A DNA stretch of 64,000 nt from Trichococcus palustris (GTDB lineage Bacteria > Bacillota > Bacilli > Lactobacillales > Aerococcaceae), in the NCBI RefSeq assembly GCF_900114465.1, contig NZ_FOTD01000004.1:84463-148462 (forward strand), in the 5' to 3' direction. The number at the start of each line of letters is the position of its first letter. Position 1 is the stretch's first letter. The translations under genes were made by a program, and so were the position numbers. This document shows, piece after piece, positions 1 to 7,140 of the stretch. The notes under the pieces were generated by a model that saw nothing but the letters and a program-made list of their open reading frames with translations, ran no database searches and had not been told where the DNA came from.

Positions 1-482
1 ACAGAATCGCAGCCATTAAAAACCAATACGGCCCAAGCATCTTCATCACCTGCGGCAAATCCGCCGACTTAAACAACATCCAAGTCGACAACTACACCGG
101 TACCATTTTCACAACTAGCGGCATCAACATCACCGTAAACACAAATGCAAAAGTCGTCCAACTCCCAGTCGAAACCTTCGACACCCACAACTACCTCGCC
201 GCCAGCGACATCATCATCGCCAAAGCTGGTTGGGGCACCATATCGGAAGCACTGCTTTCCAAACGAAACCTAGTGCTGATCGAAAGGGAAGGCGTCCTGG
301 AAGACACCGAAAACATCGAAGAACTGAAACGCAGAGGCGTCGCAGTTTCGATCAAGGAAACCGACTTGGCGCGGATCGATTTGCATGCGATCAAGGAGTT
401 GATTGCAGATAATATTGTCAGAGAGAATCTGGACGCATACCAAGACGCGGTGGGGGATATCATTCGTGCTCTAAAAATCTGA
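1..482 (+). CDS. Glycosyltransferase family 28-like protein, C-terminal part (5' end outside window)
   Basis: The reading frame is open from base 3 to the TGA at 480-482, so only about 159 C-terminal residues are visible. The stretch HNYLAASDIIIAKAGWGTIS followed by EALLSKRNLVLIE matches the nucleotide-sugar binding C-terminal half of MurG/UDP-glycosyltransferase-like (GT28) enzymes, where a Gly-rich turn and a Ser-Glu contact the donor. The substrate cannot be read from this part. The internal ATG at 273 is not a real start, because homology-like sequence continues upstream. A strong terminator follows at 550-596, so this ends a transcription unit. Confidence 0.7.
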   Translation, partial: RIAAIKNQYGPSIFITCGKSADLNNIQVDNYTGTIFTTSGINITVNTNAKVVQLPVETFDTHNYLAASDIIIAKAGWGTISEALLSKRNLVLIEREGVLEDTENIEELKRRGVAVSIKETDLARIDLHAIKELIADNIVRENLDAYQDAVGDIIRALKI

Positions 483-483
483 G

Positions 484-596
484 CAACGCCAAAGGTGTGC
501 CTACCTCCGATTAGACAAACCTTAACCGAAGCAAAGTATCCGCATAATAAGCTCAACTTCGACTAGCAAACGCTGTCCGGAGTTGAGCTCTTTTTT
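484..596 (+). repeat. Dispersed ~113-bp repeat, copy A (includes terminator)
   Basis: This stretch and 1637-1750 share the same order of blocks: an AACGCCAAAG box, a CTCCGAT box, a GGAGCAAAA/CGAAGCAAAG box, an ATTCGCATAA-like box and then the same terminator hairpin with TTTTTT tail. Both copies lie directly behind a stop codon, and both are followed by an ACTCCGGCGAA palindrome unit. Confidence 0.7.
550..596 (+). terminator. Intrinsic terminator after the GT28-like gene
   Basis: AGCTCAACTTCG pairs with CGGAGTTGAGCT across a loop of about 17 bases and is followed by six T residues at 591-596. Confidence 0.85.
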
Positions 597-604
597 CGGA
601 GGCC

Positions 605-637
605 GAACTCCGGCGAACCACCCCCTAGTCGGAGCAA
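605..637. repeat. Single CCGGCGAA-type palindrome unit in gap 483-930
   Basis: ACTCCGGCGAA and CTAGTCGGAGCA form a short imperfect hairpin of the same family seen at 12250-12770. The rest of the gap (638-880) shows no gene. Confidence 0.55.
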
Positions 638-883
638 AACGAAATATCGGAACGCGGGTTTATTTGCATAAAGTATGAATCTACAAAAAGTTCAAATGGG
701 CAAATGCGTATATTATCAGTGAAGAGGATAGCACGGGCGTAATTATCGATAAGAAGCGATGTCCATTTGATGCTCACCCGAACACGAGGAAACAAAAACG
801 ATTACGCTGTCACCGAAAATTGGTGTCTTTTTTCATATCCAATGGCTTGTGCTCAAAAGAATAAAAAGTGATTATTGAATAAA

Positions 884-901
884 GTTATCATATATGATAA
901 C
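884..901. promoter_or_regulatory. Perfect 18-bp palindrome, probable operator of the toxin-antitoxin pair
   Basis: GTTATCATATATGATAAC is a perfect palindrome 29 bp upstream of the toxin start. Type II systems with an XRE antitoxin are usually autorepressed at such sites. Its role as operator is inferred from position and symmetry. Confidence 0.6.
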
Positions 902-930
902 ATGTAACCAAAGGAAGTATTAGTCTTGGG

Positions 931-1305
931 GTGAATAGATTGGCATACGATGTTGAATTTTACCAAAAAGAGAATGGGGAAGTACCAGTACGCGATTTCC
1001 TCGAATCCTTACCGCCCAAATTAAGAGCTAAGACTTTTCGAGAAATTGAACTATTAAAAGATCATGGACCTGACCTTAGAGAACCGCATACCAAATCGAT
1101 AAAAGGGAAAGAAAACAAAGGGATTTATGAATTGCGAGTGAAGTTCTCGACAGATATCTCCAGAGTATTTTATTTTGCTTATACAGGCAGTACCTTTGTT
1201 TTGCTCCATGGCTTTGTGAAAAAAACGAATAAGACTCCCTCAAGAGAAATAGAGAGAGCAAGGAAATATAAAGAGGATTATGAAAGAAGGTGTAATGATG
1301 AGTAA
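931..1305 (+). CDS. RelE/HigB-type toxin (phage Gp49-like family)
   Basis: The 124-residue protein has the layout of the Gp49-like/HigB branch of RelE toxins: an EFLESLPPK-like N-terminal helix (VRDFLESLPPK, residues about 21-31), then KGKENKGIYELRVKF and RVFYFAYTG beta strands, then LLHGFVKKTNKTP and a Lys/Arg-rich C-terminal helix. Family members are ribosome-dependent mRNA endonucleases. The start is uncertain: GTG at 931 lies 13 bases after AAGGAAG, while a TTG at 940 has GGGGTG just upstream. The 3' end overlaps the antitoxin start, as expected for a toxin-first (HigBA-like) operon. Activity is inferred from the family. Confidence 0.8.
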   Translation: MNRLAYDVEFYQKENGEVPVRDFLESLPPKLRAKTFREIELLKDHGPDLREPHTKSIKGKENKGIYELRVKFSTDISRVFYFAYTGSTFVLLHGFVKKTNKTPSREIERARKYKEDYERRCNDE

Positions 1306-1603
1306 ATTGGATGTTAAAAAAAAATCTGCAGGAGTAAAGTTTGACGACATTAAAGCGCAACTAATGGAAGATGCGACATTTGAAGATGAATACAACAAGC
1401 TACAGCCAAGATACGAATTGATTTCACAGATTATCGAAGCAAGGAAAAGTATGAAGATGACTCAAGAAGAGCTTGCTAAAAGAGCCGGAACTAGAAAGTC
1501 TAATATTTCTAGGCTTGAAAGTGGTTCTTACAATCCTTCATTAGACTTCCTTATCAAAATCGCTAAGAGCTTAGGAAAAGACGTGCACATCGAAATACGT
1601 TGA
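1298..1603 (+). CDS. XRE-family antitoxin (HigA-like)
   Basis: The protein is about 101 residues from ATG 1298 (GAAGG lies 8-9 bases upstream; ATG 1280 and 1295 are in frame but lack good sites). A classical XRE helix-turn-helix occupies the C-terminal half: SMKMTQEELAKRAGTRKSNISRLESG, then YNPSLDFLIKIAKSLG. The N-terminal 40 residues are charged and probably neutralise the toxin. It overlaps the toxin gene by 8 bases and likely binds the palindrome at 884-901. The partner role is inferred from gene order. Confidence 0.85.
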   Translation: MSKLDVKKKSAGVKFDDIKAQLMEDATFEDEYNKLQPRYELISQIIEARKSMKMTQEELAKRAGTRKSNISRLESGSYNPSLDFLIKIAKSLGKDVHIEIR

Positions 1604-1636
1604 CGATTGCTCTTGAGAATGAAACTGAGGGCATCC

Positions 1637-1750
1637 TAGCAACGCCAAAGTGTTCCTATCTCCGATGAGGCCTACCCAACCGGAGCAAAACATTCGCATA
1701 ACAAGCTCAACTCCGGCCAGCGTTTGCTAGTCGGAGTTGAGCTCTTTTTT
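1637..1750 (+). repeat. Dispersed ~113-bp repeat, copy B (includes terminator)
   Basis: See copy A at 484-596. Base changes between the two copies keep the hairpin intact. Confidence 0.7.
1703..1750 (+). terminator. Intrinsic terminator after the toxin-antitoxin pair
   Basis: AGCTCAACTCCGG pairs with TCGGAGTTGAGCT and is followed by TTTTTT at 1745-1750. Confidence 0.85.
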
Positions 1751-1757
1751 CAAAGAT

Positions 1758-1870
1758 AGAACTCCGGCGAAGCCGTCGCAGAGGTCGTCCAGCTACAAAC
1801 CCCAACAAATCACGCCTAAGGTGTACCAGATCATCAAATCCCCGGTGAGCCGTCCCTCACTGGGAATTTT
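1758..1870. repeat. CCGGNGA-type palindrome units
   Basis: One unit starts with ACTCCGGCGAAGCC at about 1761. A cleaner one at about 1837-1870 pairs TCCCCGGTGAG with CTCACTGGGAA. Between them, CACGCCTAAGGTGT (1811-1824) recurs at 4747-4760. Confidence 0.5.
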
Positions 1871-1882
1871 ATTTAGTTTCAC

Positions 1883-2030
1883 TCCCAACAACCGACATAA
1901 CAGATAACTGTCGTTTGTTCGACTAATTTTCCGTCCCAACGATCAACATAACAGACAACAGTCGTTCATTCGGCATATTTTCCTCACTCAACAACCGACA
2001 TAACAGGTTTGTCGGTCATTCGACATATAT
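1883..2030. repeat. Three tandem copies of a ~50-bp repeat
   Basis: Copies begin near 1883, 1934 and 1984. Each carries CAACAACCGACATAACAG (or a close variant), then a GTCGTTNNTTCGNCTAATTT-like half. ACCGACA and TGTCGTT/TGTCGGT can pair, so each copy can fold. A related copy lies at 10013-10063. Confidence 0.75.
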
Positions 2031-2040
2031 GCCCTTAGCA

Positions 2041-2200
2041 GTAACTAGCTTTCCCGACGAGGCTTTGTTCACCGATAATACCAAGGAAATAGATACCGGG
2101 ATTCCCAACGAAGCCGCCTTGAACGGTAATATGCCCTTAGTGGTGACTGATTTTTCCGATGAGGCCCCATTCGCCGGGAATCACAAAGTGAAAGAAATCT
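2041..2200. repeat. Further palindrome units of the CCGGCGAA family
   Basis: Units such as TTCCCGACGAGGC with TTCACCGATAA, ATTCCCAACGAAGCC with TTGAACGGTAAT, and TTTCCGATGAGGCC with TTCGCCGGGAAT follow each other at about 45-60 bp spacing. No coding signal is visible in 1751-2425. Confidence 0.5.
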
Positions 2201-2286
2201 AGAATGCCAAATACCCGGTGGGGTGAGTATTGCGATCAGATTGAGCCAGCGAGTGCGAGAAATAGAGCCGCCTAATGCGGAAAGGG

Positions 2287-2330
2287 AAAGCCACTGATTT
2301 ATCCATTTCGGGATAAATCAGTGGCTTCTA
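2287..2330. terminator. 17-bp perfect hairpin, probable terminator
   Basis: AAGCCACTGATTTATCC pairs perfectly with GGATAAATCAGTGGCTT across ATTTCG. It lacks a long T tract here. A sequence variant with a TTTTTT tail stands at 11264-11310. Confidence 0.6.
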
Positions 2331-2425
2331 TGAATTTAACGCTAAAAATTTTGTATCAGCTCCGTAGCAATTTCAAGCAGTCAGGAATTTTGAAAGTATG
2401 TAACATGACTTTTATTATTATCGTG

Positions 2426-2830
2426 TTAAACGCCTAGCTTTTCTTTCAACGCTTCTGTAAGCGTCAGAGAAAAATTAATGCCTTTTTCATTGCCGAGTTC
2501 ATTTAAGTATTTCGGGATTGTGAGTGTTTTTTTGACAACTTTATTGTCATGCTGAGATTTATATTTTTTGAAGTTGATGTCGACGAGTGTCTTTATTTGA
2601 TTTTCATGCTGAACATATTCAATTTTATCAGGCAATGGCAGTGGTTCGCCATGCTGCAATTTATCGATAACAGCAAAACCGATATAATCTCTGGCCATTG
2701 TGATGGCTTCCGCCAAATCTTTTCCTTGCGTAAATCCATCTATGTCGGGTATTTCAACAAAATAGGGATATTCTTCATTTGGATCCACAGTAATATAGAT
2801 AGGATAAATATAAATTTTGTCTTCAATCAT
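2426..2830 (-). CDS. hicB: HicB-family antitoxin
   Basis: The 134-residue protein starts with a HicB-like fold: YPIYITVDPNEEYPYFVEIPDIDG, then the typical TQGKDLAEAITMARDYIG helix. It ends with a ribbon-helix-helix DNA-binding tail (KKTLTIPKYLNEL, then FSLTLTEALKEKL). HicB binds and inactivates the mRNA-cleaving HicA toxin and represses the operon. An AAAGGAGG site lies upstream on the minus strand. Its partner hicA (4423-4608, minus strand) should lie immediately upstream but is displaced by about 1.6 kb by an inserted tnpB element, so hicB may have lost its normal promoter. Confidence 0.85.
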   Translation of the reverse strand: MIEDKIYIYPIYITVDPNEEYPYFVEIPDIDGFTQGKDLAEAITMARDYIGFAVIDKLQHGEPLPLPDKIEYVQHENQIKTLVDINFKKYKSQHDNKVVKKTLTIPKYLNELGNEKGINFSLTLTEALKEKLGV

Positions 2831-2889
2831 TTTTTGTGCCTCCTTTTATGATAGGACAGGGGGATTATTTAACGAAATCCGAAAGAAGT

Positions 2890-2936
2890 CTCCCACTTCT
2901 AAACGTTTCGGTGCATAGCACCAGTGAAAGTGGGAG
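2890..2936 (+). other. Left-end hairpin of the tnpB element
   Basis: CTCCCACTT pairs with AAGTGGGAG, with an internal GGTGCATAGCACC hairpin. This is a typical IS605 subterminal structure. Confidence 0.65.
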
Positions 2937-3072
2937 ATGAATTTCGGTTCACCATCGGTGAACATTACTTCTCAGTAAGCCGTGCATTTTCTTTGGACAG
3001 AACTGGCGTTCGTTGTATAATGGATGCGAAAAGAACCGAGCGGAAAAACTCCGCCGGAAAGGAAGAGTTTTT

Positions 3073-4251
3073 ATGTACCACGGAAAACGATTGCTGATTC
3101 GCAATCAGACGAAGCTGAAGCCAACGTTGGATGCTTGCAATAAAGCATCCGCCGAAGTGTGGAACCTGTGTCTGCAGAAAGCCAAAGACCATCATCTCGC
3201 CACCGGCAAGTGGATAGGCAAGACGCAGCTACAGACCGAAACAAAACAAATAGTCGCACTGCACAGCCAGAGCATCCAAGCCGTCGCCCACAAATACCTG
3301 AATGCACGCTTATCCGCAAAAGAAGCCAAAACCGCCGGACGCAAGGATGTCCGTTACCCATACAAGGAAAAGTTTTTCTTCAACACCAAGTGGGTAGGAC
3401 AAGCCTTCTCCATTGAAGGCAACGTCGTCACCCTGTCGATGGGTATCCAAAACGGCAAACGCCAAACGCCACTGAAACTGCAGGTGTCCGGATTGGATGG
3501 CATCGCAGTCGAAACCATCAAGGAAGTGGAACTATGCCATGATACCCATTATTATTTGTCCGTCACCTACGACGATGGGATGGAAAATCCGCCCTTGAAA
3601 CAGCAGCAAGCAGCCTCCGTTGACTTAGGCGAAATCCACAGTATCGCCTCCTTTGCGGAAGACGGCGCTTCCGTCCTGATTAGCGGACGCAAGGTGCGCA
3701 GCATACACCAATTACGCAATAAGAAACTGGCCGAACTGCAACGGCTGCAGTCGAAGTGTAAAAAAGGCTCCCGCCAATGGCGAAAATACCAAAAAGCCAA
3801 AAACTTCGTCCGCACCAAGAGCGCCCGCCAACTGCAGGATGCCTTGCACAAGACAACCAAAAACTTTGTTGACTGGTGTGCCGCACAGCAGGTTTCGACG
3901 GTTTACGTCGGTGATGTGGAAGGCGTCGAACGCAACACCAAAGGGAAGAAGCGCAAAAAAGTGACGCAAAAGCTATCCAATTGGAGCTTTGGCAAACTGA
4001 TGGCCTATTTGACTTACAAAGCCAAGGCCAAAGGCATCGATATCCAAAAGGTAGACGAAGCCTACAGCACGCAAACATGTCCTGTTTGCCACAACCGCAA
4101 GAAACACACCGGCCGCAATGTCCGTTGTGCGTGCGGATACAAGAGCCACCGCGACATCCACGGTGCCAAAAACATCCTCAGCAAGACGCTGTACGGCGAT
4201 TTCCTGCCGTGGGCGATTGAGGAGCAAACAAAGTATCTACGACCTTGTTAG
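3073..4251 (+). CDS. tnpB: TnpB, RNA-guided nuclease-type protein of an IS605-family element
   Basis: The protein is 392 residues from ATG 3073 (GGAAAGGAAGAG upstream; the GTG/ATG options further upstream lack support). It has an N-terminal helical region, a RuvC-I motif SVDLGEIHSIASF (about residue 182), a RuvC-II region YVGDVEGVERN (about 277), a zinc ribbon CPVC...CACG (about 336-353) and RuvC-III HRDIHGAKNIL (about 360). TnpB proteins are guided by RNA from the element's right end and help the element persist. In the RuvC-II motif the usual Glu before Asp is Gly, so catalytic competence is uncertain. No tnpA is present, so mobility would depend on a transposase elsewhere. Confidence 0.88.
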   Translation: MYHGKRLLIRNQTKLKPTLDACNKASAEVWNLCLQKAKDHHLATGKWIGKTQLQTETKQIVALHSQSIQAVAHKYLNARLSAKEAKTAGRKDVRYPYKEKFFFNTKWVGQAFSIEGNVVTLSMGIQNGKRQTPLKLQVSGLDGIAVETIKEVELCHDTHYYLSVTYDDGMENPPLKQQQAASVDLGEIHSIASFAEDGASVLISGRKVRSIHQLRNKKLAELQRLQSKCKKGSRQWRKYQKAKNFVRTKSARQLQDALHKTTKNFVDWCAAQQVSTVYVGDVEGVERNTKGKKRKKVTQKLSNWSFGKLMAYLTYKAKAKGIDIQKVDEAYSTQTCPVCHNRKKHTGRNVRCACGYKSHRDIHGAKNILSKTLYGDFLPWAIEEQTKYLRPC

Positions 4252-4397
4252 TGAGTAGTAGATGGCGCGTCACCGCCCACAAGCAGCGGAAGCTGTTTGC
4301 GTTGCTTTTTGTGGAGGAGCCAAGCAGTCATTTCCCGTTGGGAAAGGCATCGGCAACCGCCGAGCCTGGCCGCAACGGTCCTTTAGACAAAAAGAAA

Positions 4398-4441
4398 CCC
4401 CCACTTCAAAATCCGTCAGGATTTAAGTGGGGGAGTGTTCA
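4398..4441 (+). ncRNA. Right-end hairpin and probable 3' end of the TnpB guide RNA (reRNA)
   Basis: CCCCCACTT pairs with AAGTGGGGG, followed by GAGTGTTCA. In IS605 elements the RNA scaffold runs from the end of tnpB through the right end, and the flank just beyond supplies the guide. Here the guide would be host hicA sequence beginning about 4442. This is inferred from family knowledge. Confidence 0.45.
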
Positions 4442-4608
4442 TGCCCATGCTTTCTGATTAGTGCTTTTGCAAGACGCTCGTTGGTTTCTTTATGCCGCAC
4501 AATCTGTTCTTTGACTTTTCCGTTCGTATAAATATCATGGTTTCCGCCATGGTTTACAAACCACCAACCATTATCTTCGAAAAGCTTTATTAAATCTCGA
4601 GTTTTCAC
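4423..4608 (-). CDS. hicA: HicA-family toxin with IS-derived C-terminus
   Basis: Translation from GTG at 4608 gives 61 residues, the normal HicA length. It begins MKTRDLIKLFEDNGW, and contains HGGNHDIYTNG (catalytic His in the NH pair) and IVRHKETNERLAKALIRKHG. HicA is a double-stranded-RNA-binding-fold ribonuclease that cleaves mRNA. The last codons (about EHSPT) and the TAA stop come from the inserted tnpB element, whose right-end hairpin overlaps the gene end. An in-frame ATG at 4671 would add 21 residues that do not look like the family. Whether the altered tail leaves the toxin active is unknown. Confidence 0.82.
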   Translation of the reverse strand: MKTRDLIKLFEDNGWWFVNHGGNHDIYTNGKVKEQIVRHKETNERLAKALIRKHGHEHSPT

Positions 4609-4746
4609 ATCCCTAACTGATTTTCTCAATATGATTATACGTGTTTTGTACGTGTTCATCACATTTGGCATGAATAACTGAATTAAGCAGCACTTCTAAA
4701 GGCGAACGTAACACCTGAATAGATTATACAACTGAAGATAACCGTT

Positions 4747-4773
4747 CACGCCTAAGGTGTGCCAGATTCATCA
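4747..4773. repeat. Second copy of a ~25-bp element also at 1811-1835
   Basis: CACGCCTAAGGTGTGCCAGA and the following TTCATCA recur with one or two changes at 1811-1835. Confidence 0.6.
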
Positions 4774-4830
4774 TATACTATTACCGCTCGCTGTTATAAC
4801 CAGCGACTACTATTTACTATTGGGAGTCCA

Positions 4831-4877
4831 AAATAGGCATCAACTTCTAGTTTCGATAGAAGTTGATGCCTATTTCT
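4831..4877. terminator. 19-bp perfect hairpin, probable bidirectional terminator
   Basis: AAATAGGCATCAACTTCTA pairs perfectly with TAGAAGTTGATGCCTATTT over a 7-base loop. It separates the hicA side from the AT-rich TIR operon. 4878-5201 holds no gene but is AT-rich, and several TATAAT-like boxes there could serve as the operon promoter. Confidence 0.7.
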
Positions 4878-5201
4878 TCCGGAAAAATCATAGCGACCAA
4901 TAAACGTAATAGCAAAATAACGATAAAACTAAATATTTTGTGAATGTTTTTAAAAAAAGTATATCAAATTATCATAAACAAGAATATTATATAAGGTATA
5001 TGTCATAATAATGCGTAATTACAGATATGTGGGTGGTTGTTTTGTGCATGTATCAGAAACTGAAACAATAATGACACCACTGCAGAATTGTCCTCTTGTT
5101 TTCAAGAAAGCATGAATAACATTTAAGATGAATTGTTACTGAAAAAGAGTTTGATCAAAACAAACAAAATGCTAAGGAACATAATAACAGGAGGTCATTA
5201 T

Positions 5202-6323
5202 ATGTCAGGGAAAACAAAAAGAAAATACGATCATGAGTCAATGCTAATTGCAAAATCCATAACACAATCATTAAAAAAAATTTCTGAAATACTTCCACAG
5301 TATTATACTAAACAAGATTTAATTAACGAATACAAAAAATATTATCCTTTTGACTGGCAAAGATTAGTAGAAAGGCAACAAAATTATCAGGAAAAAGATG
5401 TATTTCTTATCTCAAAGAGAATAAAGAAGAGGTATTATGCAAAAACTGCAGATGAATTTTTCTTCTCATTACCCAAGGTAAAGCATATGTTATCAGAAGG
5501 AATGAGAATTAAGTACTCTAATAATTTTGAAATTGAGCTTGTATTAACCAAAATAAAAGAACTTGAGAGTAAGAGGACTATTGCTAATGAAAAAATCACT
5601 TCTCGAATAAGGGAATCAAAATTAAATGCCCAAAATGTTACGCCATCGTATCTGGATTATTATATAAAAGATTACCATAAGAAGGGCATTACAACTGAAG
5701 AAAAACTAATAATTGCAACAGAATTAGCTAAGTTTGATACTGATGAAGTCACAATATTCTTTAGGAAACTGAATGATTCAGAAAAAAATGACATGATCAG
5801 AAGGCTTAGTTATGATCATCTTATTGATTTTGGGCATTATGCAAAATTAAGGAAAGGATTCAAAGGTAAGAAAAAAAACTATCAGACAGAGAGAGTAAGC
5901 TTGGAGGATGTGAGACCTCAAGATTTATACACAAGGCTGCAATCACACGCTGTCAATAGTAAGCAACGGTATGATTATTTTATTTCTCATAGTAGCATGG
6001 ATAAAAAACGAGTTAGGGATATTACTAATGAGCTCAATTTAAAGGGGAATTTATGTTACTGTGACTGGTCGATAGATGATATTTTTTTGAAACGCGAATA
6101 TGTGAGTGAGTACACTAAAGAAGTATTAAAAGTACGAATGGAACAATCAAATAAATTGCTATTTATTAGAACTAAAAATTCTATGAAGTCCGATTGGGTA
6201 GAATTCGAATTGAAATATTTTGAACAATTGGGAAAACCGATATATGAGATTAATCATTTAGAAAACACAAAATCACTATACTCACAGTTTGACATTGAAA
6301 AAGTTAAAAGGAAGGTCAGATAG
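5202..6323 (+). CDS. TIR-domain protein with long helical N-terminal domain (candidate defence gene 1)
   Basis: The start at ATG 5202 is fixed by GGAGG at 5190-5194, giving 373 residues. Residues 1-250 are Lys/Glu-rich, helical and unrecognised. Residues about 256-373 form a TIR/SEFIR-like domain: YDYFISHSSMDKKRVRDI, a CYCDWSIDD turn, and SDWVEFELKYFEQLGKPIYEI, where the Glu of the WVEFEL segment sits where TIR NADases carry their catalytic Glu. Bacterial TIR proteins cleave NAD+ or make signalling nucleotides during phage defence. The gene is followed after one base by a membrane-protein gene and then a second TIR gene. The block is far more AT-rich than its surroundings, suggesting transfer. 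Confidence 0.75.
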   Translation: MSGKTKRKYDHESMLIAKSITQSLKKISEILPQYYTKQDLINEYKKYYPFDWQRLVERQQNYQEKDVFLISKRIKKRYYAKTADEFFFSLPKVKHMLSEGMRIKYSNNFEIELVLTKIKELESKRTIANEKITSRIRESKLNAQNVTPSYLDYYIKDYHKKGITTEEKLIIATELAKFDTDEVTIFFRKLNDSEKNDMIRRLSYDHLIDFGHYAKLRKGFKGKKKNYQTERVSLEDVRPQDLYTRLQSHAVNSKQRYDYFISHSSMDKKRVRDITNELNLKGNLCYCDWSIDDIFLKREYVSEYTKEVLKVRMEQSNKLLFIRTKNSMKSDWVEFELKYFEQLGKPIYEINHLENTKSLYSQFDIEKVKRKVR

Positions 6324-6324
6324 T

Positions 6325-7140
6325 ATGGCTATGATAACGCATATATTTTACATTTTAATAATCATATTACTTTTATTGATCAGAGAAAAGATTAGTTTTA
6401 AATCTGGTTTAATTGATTTATTTTTATTGGGAGCGCTAGTATTAATGGTTGTATATTTGTTTAATTACTATGAAATTACGAAGAATATTCAGGTTACCCA
6501 ATTTTTTGATTCACTAAAACTAATATTGCAGATAATTTTATTATTAATAGGTGTTATTATTTTTCTGCTTGCAATCATAGGATTTTGGGGAAAAAGATAT
6601 ACACTTAGAGTGGACAATTTCAATATTGGTGGTATTAATGTACTTTTTGATAGATCTAATGAAATATTTATTAGGGCAGTAGGCGGATTATTGGAAACTA
6701 AAAGGAGTATATTTAAATTTGATAAAAGAGTCGATAATATTTATGAGGTGTTCAATTCATATTACGAAATATACAAGTATCTAAGAGATAATATAGAATT
6801 GTTAGATTCGGAAAAAGATATAGAGTTGTATTCACTTACTTTAGGGATGATAAGTCAACTAAATCGGTTTTTAACTAAGCATCAAAATGATTATCGAAGG
6901 TGGTATGATAAAGTTTCCTCAGATGATAGGGTATGCATATATGATAAGAATCAAAACAAGTATACTGAGGAAATAATCATATTTCATGGAACAACTATTC
7001 AAAAAATCCAAGAACAATATTATAGATATGATGAATTAGTTAAAGACTTTGAGACTTTAAATAGATCATTTTCTGATAATAGAATCGCTACTGCTTTTAA
7101 ATTAAAGAATCATTACTGGGAGGAGAATATAGATGCATAA
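6325..7140 (+). CDS. Membrane protein with three N-terminal TM segments and cytoplasmic helical domain (candidate defence gene 2)
   Basis: The protein has 271 residues. Three hydrophobic segments occur at about 4-22, 28-46 and 63-88 (for example LILQIILLLIGVIIFLLAIIGF). The remaining 180 residues are soluble, charged and mostly helical, with no family I can name. I see no macro, SLOG or SIR2 motif, the usual sensor domains of Thoeris ThsA effectors. It starts one base after the first TIR gene and overlaps the next gene by 8 bases, so the three are very likely co-translated. A plausible role is the membrane effector of the system, but this is inference from context only. Confidence 0.6.
   Translation: MAMITHIFYILIIILLLLIREKISFKSGLIDLFLLGALVLMVVYLFNYYEITKNIQVTQFFDSLKLILQIILLLIGVIIFLLAIIGFWGKRYTLRVDNFNIGGINVLFDRSNEIFIRAVGGLLETKRSIFKFDKRVDNIYEVFNSYYEIYKYLRDNIELLDSEKDIELYSLTLGMISQLNRFLTKHQNDYRRWYDKVSSDDRVCIYDKNQNKYTEEIIIFHGTTIQKIQEQYYRYDELVKDFETLNRSFSDNRIATAFKLKNHYWEENIDA

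Larger units (their letters stand above)
2850..4441 (+). mobile_element. IS605-family (IS1341-like) tnpB-only element inserted between hicA and hicB
   Basis: The element contains tnpB without tnpA. A hairpin near the left end (2890-2936, CTCCCACTT/AAGTGGGAG) and one at the right end (4398-4433, CCCCCACTT/AAGTGGGGG) share their arm sequence, as in IS200/IS605 subterminal structures. The left boundary is placed after TTTAT (2845-2849), a plausible target/TAM-like motif. The right boundary is placed near GTTCA (4437-4441). Boundaries are inferred to within about 10 bases. Insertion replaced the last few codons of hicA and separated it from hicB. Confidence 0.75.

Noticed and set aside
1883..2030. 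CRISPR-like array
   Set aside because: Copies are diverged direct repeats of about 50 bp with no spacers and no cas genes.
4245..4457. Small ORF after tnpB
   Set aside because: Runs through the right-end hairpin of the element; better explained as guide-RNA/terminal structure.
6325..7140. Type II Thoeris ThsA (TM-macro) for the middle membrane protein
   Set aside because: Membrane segments fit, but no macro-domain motif is visible; left unassigned.
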